Below, piece by piece: positions 7,644 to 15,158 of a stretch of 64,000 bases of DNA (within the stretch, counting starts at the first letter, position 1; the number at the start of each line of letters is the position of its first letter). The stretch lies in assembly GCA_944320865.1 (NCBI GenBank), contig CALUJC010000014.1, positions 1 to 64,000 of the forward strand, read 5' to 3'. The DNA is from an uncultured Bacteroides sp. (GTDB taxonomy: Bacteria; Bacteroidota; Bacteroidia; Bacteroidales; Bacteroidaceae). A model generated the notes under the pieces. It saw only the letters and a program-made list of their open reading frames with translations, ran no database searches and was not told where the DNA came from. Both the position numbers and the translations under genes were made by a program.

Positions 7644-9662
7644 ATGTTTAGGCAGTTTTTCCCTGCTGTCTATTTGTGTTGTGCGTGGATGCTGGCAGGA
7701 GGAAGTGTGGCCCAACCTGTGCATGCACAAAACAGATTGGACAGCTTGCAACAGTTGGAAGAAGTGGTGGTGACCGCCAACAGGCTCACCAAGGAAGTCA
7801 TACCCGTGCAGCAGTTGGCGGGGGCACAGTTGCAACGGCTGAGCTCGCACAGCGTAGCCGATGCCATCCGCTACTTTTCCGGCGTGCAAATCAAGGACTA
7901 TGGAGGCGTTGGCGGGCTGAAGACCGTAAACATACGCAGCATGGGCACCAACCATGTGGGCGTGTTCTACGATGGTATAGAGCTGGGCAACGCGCAGAAC
8001 GGCACGGTGGACTTGGGACGCTTTTCGCTGGACAACATGGAAGCCGTCACCCTGTACAACGGACAGAAAAGTGCCATCTTTCAGCCCGCCAAGGATTTCG
8101 GGTCGGCAGGCAGCATCTATTTGCAGTCACGCGTGCCCCGCTTCACTGAAGGTGAAAAGCAAAAGATAAAGGCTACCTTCAAGACCGGCTCTTTCGGCAC
8201 AGCCAATCCGGCTATGGTGTGGGACAGGAAGCTGAACGATAAGGTGAGTTCATCGCTCAGTGCCGAATACCTATATACTACGGGAAAATACCAATTCACC
8301 TACCGGGTGGACAACAGCTATGACACGACAGCCGTGCGCAAGAACGGCGATGTCAACGCCCTGCGCCTGGAAGAAGGCCTGTTCGGGAAACTCAAAGGCG
8401 GGTATTGGCGGGCCAAAGCCTATTTCTACCGCTCGGAAAGAGGGTATCCCGGCGCCGTGGTGAAAAACAAGTTCAGCCACGAAGACAGGCAGTGGGACAC
8501 CAATGCCTTCCTGCAAGGTTCTTTCAAGAAAGACTTTTCGGAACGCTACAGCCTGATGGCCAACGCCAAGTATGCCTACGACTACCTGCACTACCTGGCC
8601 GACCCCCGGCGGGACGAGGCGCTGATGTATGTGGACAACCGCTATCACCAGCACGAAGCCTATGCTTCCATAGCCAACCGCTACTCGCTGCTCCCGGTAT
8701 GGGACATCAACCTTTCGGCCGACTACCAGTTCAACCTGCTGAATGCAGACCTGACGGATTTTGTCTATCCGCGACGGCACACGGAGTTGGTGGCCGTTGC
8801 CACCGCCCTCCATCTTGACCGTTTCAAAGCACAAGCCAGCCTGCTGGGCACTTTCGTGCAAGACCATGTAAACGCAGGCGCTAAGGCCGCCACCGGCAAA
8901 GCGGAGTGGACACCCACGGCTATTGTATCCTGGCAACCTTTTGGCGGCACCGACCTTAACCTGCGCGCTTTCTATAAACGCATATTCCGTATGCCCACGT
9001 TGAACGACCTCTATTACACGTTTATCGGCAACATTGAACTGGAACCAGAATACACCAACCAATATAATATAGGCGTAACTTATGCCAAGGAACTCAAACG
9101 CCACTGGCTACAGCGGGTGGAAGTGCAGGCTGACGTGTACTACAACGAAGTGGAAAATAAGATTGTGGCCATGCCTACCTCCAACTTCTTCCGCTGGACC
9201 ATGGTGAACTTGGGCGAAGTGGAGATTAGAGGCGTGGACGTAGCGGCGCAGCTGGACTGGCAATGGGGTAAAGACTGGCGCCTGAGCAACCGGCTGAATT
9301 ATACCTACCAGAAAGCACAGGACTTCACCGACCCATCGGACACGTACTATGGCGACCAAATACCTTACATACCCTGGCACAGCGGTTCGGCCACGGCCAC
9401 CCTGTCTTGGCGCACGTGGGAAGCCAACTACAGTTTCATCTATACGGGCGAACGCTATTCTTCACGCGCCAATATCCCGGCCAACTACGTATTGCCTTGG
9501 TACACCAGCGACCTGTCGCTCTCCAAACTGCTGCGGACAAGACCGGGCGACCTGAAACTGACGCTGGAGGTGAACAACCTGCTGAACCAGCAGTATGAGG
9601 TGGTCATCTGCTACCCCATGCCGGGCATCAACTTCAAGGCCATCGTGCAATACACTTTCTGA
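7644..9662 (+). CDS. btuB: TonB-dependent cobalamin receptor BtuB
   Basis: A 672-residue outer-membrane receptor. It has a signal peptide at residues 1-29 (cleavage near VHAQ), a TonB box-like EEVVVTA near residue 38, a plug domain to about residue 155 (IRSMGTNHVGVFYDGIELGN), then a beta-barrel ending in FKAIVQYTF with the C-terminal Phe used for barrel assembly. The riboswitch in front and the BtuG-like gene 38 bp behind identify the substrate as cobalamin or a related corrinoid. It starts the operon that runs to 15,075. Confidence 0.9.
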   Translation: MFRQFFPAVYLCCAWMLAGGSVAQPVHAQNRLDSLQQLEEVVVTANRLTKEVIPVQQLAGAQLQRLSSHSVADAIRYFSGVQIKDYGGVGGLKTVNIRSMGTNHVGVFYDGIELGNAQNGTVDLGRFSLDNMEAVTLYNGQKSAIFQPAKDFGSAGSIYLQSRVPRFTEGEKQKIKATFKTGSFGTANPAMVWDRKLNDKVSSSLSAEYLYTTGKYQFTYRVDNSYDTTAVRKNGDVNALRLEEGLFGKLKGGYWRAKAYFYRSERGYPGAVVKNKFSHEDRQWDTNAFLQGSFKKDFSERYSLMANAKYAYDYLHYLADPRRDEALMYVDNRYHQHEAYASIANRYSLLPVWDINLSADYQFNLLNADLTDFVYPRRHTELVAVATALHLDRFKAQASLLGTFVQDHVNAGAKAATGKAEWTPTAIVSWQPFGGTDLNLRAFYKRIFRMPTLNDLYYTFIGNIELEPEYTNQYNIGVTYAKELKRHWLQRVEVQADVYYNEVENKIVAMPTSNFFRWTMVNLGEVEIRGVDVAAQLDWQWGKDWRLSNRLNYTYQKAQDFTDPSDTYYGDQIPYIPWHSGSATATLSWRTWEANYSFIYTGERYSSRANIPANYVLPWYTSDLSLSKLLRTRPGDLKLTLEVNNLLNQQYEVVICYPMPGINFKAIVQYTF

Positions 9663-9700
9663 AAGACAATAAGACTGACAGTAACTCAATTATCGCTATA

Positions 9701-10858
9701 ATGAAAAAGAAAAAGTACATCGCATTCATTTCTCTCTTTGCCCTGGCTGCCGCCCTCACCGGCTGCCGTGGAGACATTCCTTTCGTCCACTCCGAGGAGG
9801 AGGAACTGTCGCCAGGCGGCACGGGCGGCAAGGCCATCAAAGGCTTCTTCCTGCTAAACGAGGGCAACATGGGCAGCAACAAGGCTACCATCGACTTCTT
9901 CAGCTACGAAACGGGCAAGTACCTGCGCAACATTTACCCCACCCGCAACCCGGATGTGGTGAAAGAACTGGGCGATGTGGGAAACGACATCGCCATCTAC
10001 GGCAACAAGCTCTATGCCGTCATCAACTGCTCGCATTACGTCGAGGTGATGGACGTGCATACGGCCAAACACATAGGCAGCATAGACATTCTGAACTGCC
10101 GTTACATCGTCTTCAATGAGGGCAAAGCCTACGTAAGCTCGTATGCCGGTCCCGTGCAGATAGACCCCAACGCACGGCCGGGCAAGGTGGTGGAAGTGGA
10201 TACCACCAACCTGCAAATCACACGCGAGGTAGTGGTGGGTTACCAGCCGGAGGAGATGATTATCACCAATGGCAAGCTCTATGTGGCCAATTCTGGTGGC
10301 TACCGCTATCCCAACTATGACACCACCATATCGGTCATAGACCTGAAGACTTTCCAGGTAGTAAACACCATTGATGTGGCCATCAACCTGCACCGCATGG
10401 AGATGGACCGATACGGACGAATCTATGTATCCTCACGCGGCGACTATTATGATATCGGGGCGGACGTCTACGTCATCGACAGCAAGACCGACCAAGTGAC
10501 CGGCAACCTTGGCATCGCCGCCAGCGAGATGTGCCTCAGCGGCGACTCGCTCTACATGACCAGTGTGGAGTGGAGCTACATCACACAGAGTAACACCATT
10601 ACCTACACCCTCTACGACGTGGAACGGCAGGAGGTCGTATCGCACAATTTTATTGCCGACGGCACGGACAAGCTGATACAGATACCCTATGGTATAGCCG
10701 TCAACCCGGATACGAAGGAATTCTTCGTATGCGACGCCAAGGACTACGTGACGCCAGGCACCTTGTACTGCTTCACGCCGGACGGCTACCTGAAGTGGAA
10801 AGTCACCACGGGCGACATCCCGGCACACTTCGCCTTTACAACGAAATCATTCCAATAA
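9701..10858 (+). CDS. btuG: BtuG-like surface cobalamin-binding propeller lipoprotein
   Basis: A 385-residue lipoprotein with lipobox LTGC and an acidic stretch soon after (HSEEEE), consistent with export to the cell surface. The rest is a YncE-like seven-bladed beta-propeller with repeated blade motifs such as GKLYVANSGGY, DTTISVIDLKTFQVV and GRIYVSSRG. BtuG proteins of gut Bacteroides bind cobalamin very tightly at the surface and hand it to BtuB. Position directly after btuB and behind a cobalamin riboswitch fits. The opening GFFLLNEGNMGS is shared with the propellers at 12,296 and 13,762, indicating paralogy. Confidence 0.85.
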   Translation: MKKKKYIAFISLFALAAALTGCRGDIPFVHSEEEELSPGGTGGKAIKGFFLLNEGNMGSNKATIDFFSYETGKYLRNIYPTRNPDVVKELGDVGNDIAIYGNKLYAVINCSHYVEVMDVHTAKHIGSIDILNCRYIVFNEGKAYVSSYAGPVQIDPNARPGKVVEVDTTNLQITREVVVGYQPEEMIITNGKLYVANSGGYRYPNYDTTISVIDLKTFQVVNTIDVAINLHRMEMDRYGRIYVSSRGDYYDIGADVYVIDSKTDQVTGNLGIAASEMCLSGDSLYMTSVEWSYITQSNTITYTLYDVERQEVVSHNFIADGTDKLIQIPYGIAVNPDTKEFFVCDAKDYVTPGTLYCFTPDGYLKWKVTTGDIPAHFAFTTKSFQ

Positions 10859-10885
10859 TCTATTCATTTAATAATACGTGTAATT

Positions 10886-12220
10886 ATGAGAAAGAACAAC
10901 TTATTCGGCAAGTCAGTCCGCATACTGACACTTTGCAGCCTGCCGCTTTGGGCAGCCTGTAGTCTGAGTTCGTGCAGCGAGGAGGATGATGTGAAACCTT
11001 ACGTGCTGCAACAATCGGACATCACGGTCAACGAACCCGAGGGAGGCTTTACGACCCAAGTAGACCAGCTGCTCCACATCGATGTGAACAGTGTGAACGA
11101 CGAGGGATTGACCTACAGCTGGACGCTGGACGGCGAGGCCATCCCCGGTGGAAAGACACTGGACTACATGTTTGCCCAAGGCGGTGAATACACCTTGGTG
11201 CTGACCGTCAGCCAGGGTACAGTGAGCTACACCTATACGTTCACCGTCACAGTCGGCTTCGGGGAAGTAGAACCGACACCGGAAGGTGCTTCGCCCTACA
11301 TCACCCAAGTATTCGACTTTATGCCCGCCGTGGGCCAATTCACTAACACCCTGCCCATGTACAATGAAGGCGATACGCAGGAAGACATGAACAAGAAGGT
11401 GCTGGATGCCATAGGCAACAACAACCGCAGTATGATATCGCTAGGTGGATGGGGCGGCTATGTAGTCGTGGGCTTCGACCACACCATCGAGAACAAGGTC
11501 GGGCTGCGCGACTTCCGCGTACTGGGCAATGCCTTCTATGCCGCAGCCAATCCCAACCCCGATGCGCCTCAAGGGGGCAGTTGCGAGCCGGGCATCATCA
11601 TGGTAGCCTATGACAAGAACAAAGACGGCGTGCCCAATGAAGACGAGTGGTACGAAATAGCCGGCAGCGCCCATGAAGACCCTACGCTAGAGGCCTGGTA
11701 CCAAATGGCAGTGGACAATGGCAACGACGTGAACCTCTACCGTGACTACGAAATTACCTACTATCGCCCGGACGAGAGCATGGATGCCCCCCTGGCACCT
11801 CCCGTAGATGAGTACATCCGCTGGGAAGACAATCAGGGTAACTCGGGGTATAAAGTGAAGAACGTATACCACAGGCAACCCTACTTTCCCCAATGGTACG
11901 AGGGCGAAACGCTGACCTTCTGGGGCACCTGCCTGCCGCAGAATGGCATTGATGAGAGTGGGCAAGGCAGCTACTTCGTACTCTACAAATTCCGCTATGG
12001 TTATGCCGACAATGAGACCAACAATGCCGATGACTCTGCCATCGACATCGACTGGGCGATAAACAGCAAAGGCCAGCGTGTCAGCCTGCCTGGTATAGAT
12101 TTCATCAAGATTTATTGCGGCGTCAACCAAGAGAATGGCTGGCTGGGCGAATGCTCTACCGAGGTGATGGGTGTGGAAGACCTGCACCTGCTGGGGGAAG
12201 AAATTCCCACCCGAGAATAA
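10886..12220 (+). CDS. PKD-domain surface lipoprotein of the cobalamin locus
   Basis: A 444-residue lipoprotein; the lipobox may be WAAC or the later LSSC before SEEDD. Residues about 40-130 form a PKD-like domain (GLTYSWTLDGEAIPGG ... YTYTFTVTVG). The C-terminal domain, from YITQVFDFMPAVGQF, contains MISLGGWGGYVVVGFDHTI and AYDKNKDGVPNEDEWYEIAGS, the latter a calcium-loop-like acidic segment. I recognise this arrangement as common in Bacteroidetes B12 loci but not its biochemical role. A corrinoid-binding accessory such as BtuH is possible but unproven. It is co-transcribed with btuB and btuG. Confidence 0.7.
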   Translation: MRKNNLFGKSVRILTLCSLPLWAACSLSSCSEEDDVKPYVLQQSDITVNEPEGGFTTQVDQLLHIDVNSVNDEGLTYSWTLDGEAIPGGKTLDYMFAQGGEYTLVLTVSQGTVSYTYTFTVTVGFGEVEPTPEGASPYITQVFDFMPAVGQFTNTLPMYNEGDTQEDMNKKVLDAIGNNNRSMISLGGWGGYVVVGFDHTIENKVGLRDFRVLGNAFYAAANPNPDAPQGGSCEPGIIMVAYDKNKDGVPNEDEWYEIAGSAHEDPTLEAWYQMAVDNGNDVNLYRDYEITYYRPDESMDAPLAPPVDEYIRWEDNQGNSGYKVKNVYHRQPYFPQWYEGETLTFWGTCLPQNGIDESGQGSYFVLYKFRYGYADNETNNADDSAIDIDWAINSKGQRVSLPGIDFIKIYCGVNQENGWLGECSTEVMGVEDLHLLGEEIPTRE

Positions 12221-12231
12221 CAGACACGTAC

Positions 12232-12253
12232 TAGTGGGGGGTACCCCATACTA
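12232..12253 (+). other. Intercistronic hairpin in the cobalamin operon
   Basis: TAGTGGGG and CCCCATACTA flank a 4-nt loop between the PKD gene and the next propeller gene. There is no T tract, so it may be a processing or stabilising stem and not a terminator. Confidence 0.4.
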
Positions 12254-12295
12254 AGCAATGCAATAAGTAAACATTAATCATAATCAAAAAGAATA

Positions 12296-13753
12296 ATGAA
12301 AAAGCAATTCTATCTGATGAGCCTGCTATGGACTCTTAGCGTGTGCGGCCTGTTGGGATTGGCCGCATGTAATGACGATAACGAACCCACAGGGGGCAGC
12401 GATACACCCACCCCTGCCGAGGAGTTAGTCTTTGAAGTAAACCTTGACCCTGAAGCCGGAAGCCCCATCTTGCTGGTATCGGAAGAGACCTATAGCATTC
12501 CCTATCATGGTGAAGGTGTAGAGGACATCACTGTAGAGAATGAGTCTGCCGGATGGCAAGTGACGGTGGATGAAGCTGCCGGTAACATCGTGCTGACCGC
12601 TCCCGCAGCAGATGCCGAGGCCAACAAGACCTACTCCCTGCAGCTCACTGCCACGGGTGGCGATGACCAAAGCATTACAACTGAGAGCATCGACTTTTAC
12701 CATGTTACCTTCGACGACCCGGCCGGTGCGTTCGTGCTGAACGAGGGCAACATGACCACGGAGAACGGCTCACTCATCTACATCACACCCGAAGGTTACG
12801 TACTGGACAATGCCTACAATCGCGTGAACGGGACCGAACTAGGTAACGTGACGCAAGACATGTGTTTCCATGACGGGAAAATATACATCATCTCGCAGAA
12901 TGGTGACACGAATGCCGTAGGCGTATCTTTCGACAATGACGGTCTCCTAGTAGTGGCAGATGCCAAAACACTAAAAAAAGTGAGAGCCTATACCAAAGAA
13001 GAACTTAGTGGACTGGATTGGCCTACGCACATTGCGGTGCTGGACGAACAGCATGTTTACATCCGCGACAATGCAGGTATCTGGAGACTGGATATGACCG
13101 ATGGCTCACTCCATCCTATCACGTTGGGCCGTTACGAGGCTCCCAAAGCTCCGTTTGCCGTAGTGGATGAAAAGGTATATACCTACTATAACGGAGGGTA
13201 CATGGTAGGACTGTACGAGATAGGCCCGGAAAGTGATCAAGCCAGCCAGATCAACAGCGGCAATCCGTTCTGGACATACACTTCCATATATGGCATAGCC
13301 GCTTCGGGCGATGGCCAACTGTGGATAATGGGCGGTCCTAATGAGTCGACTACCTACATTGGCAAATATGACATTGCCGGCAAATCTTATACCTCACAAC
13401 CCATCACTCTACGCCCCACACTGAATTGGGACCTCTCCGGCCGAGAATTTGCAGTCTATGGCAACCAAGTTTATTACCTCGACGGTACCTCACTCTACTG
13501 CTTGGACTTTGAGACTGGTACAGAGGAGTACCTAGTGGATTTAAGTTCACTGGACGATAATGCCTGGGAAAGTTACAACGGCATAGGTGTCAATCCTACG
13601 AATGGCCGTGTGTATGCCAACACAATAAGAGGGGTGGGTAATTTCTACACCACAAACCAGATTTGGGTATTCGATCCCTCCAGCTTCGAGGTACCCCTCT
13701 TCAAGTATGATAACTATACACACTTCCCTGCGGGTGTGTTCTTTAATAAATAA
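12296..13753 (+). CDS. Beta-propeller lipoprotein of the cobalamin operon (DUF5074-like)
   Basis: A 485-residue lipoprotein with lipobox LAAC followed by NDDNEP, a surface-export type signal. Residues about 40-135 form an Ig/cadherin-like lead domain (LVSEETYSIPYHGEGVEDITV). The propeller then begins with GAFVLNEGNMTTENGSLIYI, closely resembling the first blade of the BtuG-like protein. Later blades include LGNVTQDMCFHDGKIYIISQNG and RVYANTIRGVG. It is a BtuG paralogue within the same operon. A second corrinoid-binding or specificity function is an inference. Confidence 0.72.
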   Translation: MKKQFYLMSLLWTLSVCGLLGLAACNDDNEPTGGSDTPTPAEELVFEVNLDPEAGSPILLVSEETYSIPYHGEGVEDITVENESAGWQVTVDEAAGNIVLTAPAADAEANKTYSLQLTATGGDDQSITTESIDFYHVTFDDPAGAFVLNEGNMTTENGSLIYITPEGYVLDNAYNRVNGTELGNVTQDMCFHDGKIYIISQNGDTNAVGVSFDNDGLLVVADAKTLKKVRAYTKEELSGLDWPTHIAVLDEQHVYIRDNAGIWRLDMTDGSLHPITLGRYEAPKAPFAVVDEKVYTYYNGGYMVGLYEIGPESDQASQINSGNPFWTYTSIYGIAASGDGQLWIMGGPNESTTYIGKYDIAGKSYTSQPITLRPTLNWDLSGREFAVYGNQVYYLDGTSLYCLDFETGTEEYLVDLSSLDDNAWESYNGIGVNPTNGRVYANTIRGVGNFYTTNQIWVFDPSSFEVPLFKYDNYTHFPAGVFFNK

Positions 13754-13761
13754 AACAGATT

Positions 13762-15075
13762 ATGAGCATGAACAAGTTATTCCTTTACATCCTGGCAGGT
13801 TGCCTGTCGTTGACAGCCTGCAGTGACGACCCGGCAGTGACTTCGGGAGCAGACACTGATGTACCCGGCACATTGCCCGATGATTCAGACAATAATCCAG
13901 AAACCACACCAACCGGTTATGCCGACCCGGACGGTGTGCTACTTCTAAGCAGTGGCACATATACCGTGGAGAATGCCTTCCTGACGTACATCGCCCCCGA
14001 CGGGACGGTAAAAAACCAGGTTTATGCCACGGCCAACAGCACCGATTTGGGCAATGACGGTGTAGCCCTCTACCTGTGCGACGGCAAGCAATACATTCTA
14101 TGCAACGACTGGCGTACGGCCGAAGGCAAAAACAACAACGGCCTGCTGACCATTGCCGATGCCGAGACCTTGCAAAAAGAGGAATCCTTCGACCGATCAA
14201 CCATGGTATTCCAGCATCCGGTCAATGAAGGCGAACTGGAAGAAGTTGATGAAAACATGAACGGCATTGCTGTGCTGGACGAGCGTAACATCTTCATCTT
14301 TGCCCAGAGCGTGTTACGCTTTGACAGCACCACAGGCAAACTGACACTGATAAAAGGCGCATACGACATTGGCAATGCAGGCACCGCCAATACGGTGGAG
14401 TCCATTGCCTCATCCAAAGGCGCCATGGTGGTCAACGGTCACCTCTATGCCGCCACCGGCGGTTTTTGGTCAGGCACGGGGCTTCTAGAATTTTCCAAAG
14501 ATAAGGATGAAGTGAGCCGTCGCCTCGACCTGAACAAGGGCAGCCTTGTCAGCGGCATGTGCCTGATGGATGACGGCACACTGGTGGTGGGTACCTATAC
14601 CCGTGGAAGGGATATCGGCTATTTATCCTTCATTGATTTGGAAAACTGGGAGGTCAAAGAGCAGAAGACCATCAATGCCAACATCGGTCCCGGTGGAAAC
14701 ACAAACTCAGGTATTACCTATCTGAATGGCTACATCTACTTCACCGGCGCAGAAGAAACGGAGTTTACCTCAGCATCCTACACCACACTCAGCCGATATT
14801 CCATTGAGACAGGACGGGTGGAAAAGGATGTGGTCAACTTCAAGGACGATGAGCCTACTGCCAACCTGCTGGACTGCAACATCGTGGCCGACCCGGGTAA
14901 AGGCTACATCTACGTAGCCACCTCCAAAGAGCTATGGGAAGGTCTGATTCCCGAATCAAACATCCTGGTCTATGACTGCAACGGTGAAACACCCACATTG
15001 GTGAACAAGATTAGCGGCGTGACCCACTACGTAACAGGCATTTATCCGATATCTATGTTTACGGAAAAGGAATAA
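13762..15075 (+). CDS. Third propeller lipoprotein of the cobalamin operon
   Basis: A 437-residue lipoprotein with lipobox LTAC followed by SDDPAV. It carries a short linker rich in D, P and T, then a propeller beginning GVLLLSSGTYTVENAFLTYI with LGNDGVALYLCDGKQYILCND as the next blade. The opening aligns with the two propellers upstream. It begins 8 bp after the preceding stop. ATG at 13,762 or 13,768 (MNKLF) could both serve. It is the last gene of the riboswitch operon and ends before a strong terminator. Its ligand is unknown. Confidence 0.7.
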   Translation: MSMNKLFLYILAGCLSLTACSDDPAVTSGADTDVPGTLPDDSDNNPETTPTGYADPDGVLLLSSGTYTVENAFLTYIAPDGTVKNQVYATANSTDLGNDGVALYLCDGKQYILCNDWRTAEGKNNNGLLTIADAETLQKEESFDRSTMVFQHPVNEGELEEVDENMNGIAVLDERNIFIFAQSVLRFDSTTGKLTLIKGAYDIGNAGTANTVESIASSKGAMVVNGHLYAATGGFWSGTGLLEFSKDKDEVSRRLDLNKGSLVSGMCLMDDGTLVVGTYTRGRDIGYLSFIDLENWEVKEQKTINANIGPGGNTNSGITYLNGYIYFTGAEETEFTSASYTTLSRYSIETGRVEKDVVNFKDDEPTANLLDCNIVADPGKGYIYVATSKELWEGLIPESNILVYDCNGETPTLVNKISGVTHYVTGIYPISMFTEKE

Positions 15076-15119
15076 TACATGGGATCGAAATAAGGTACCT
15101 ATCAAAAATAAGCATTATA

Positions 15120-15147
15120 GAAAGGAGGTATCAAAACCTCCTTTCTT
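15120..15147. terminator. Terminator closing the cobalamin operon
   Basis: Perfect 10-bp arms GAAAGGAGGT (15120-15129) and ACCTCCTTTC (15136-15145) flank a 6-nt loop, with T-rich sequence on the plus-strand side. It lies between convergent genes and could serve both directions. Confidence 0.8.
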
Positions 15148-15158
15148 CTTTCTCACAT

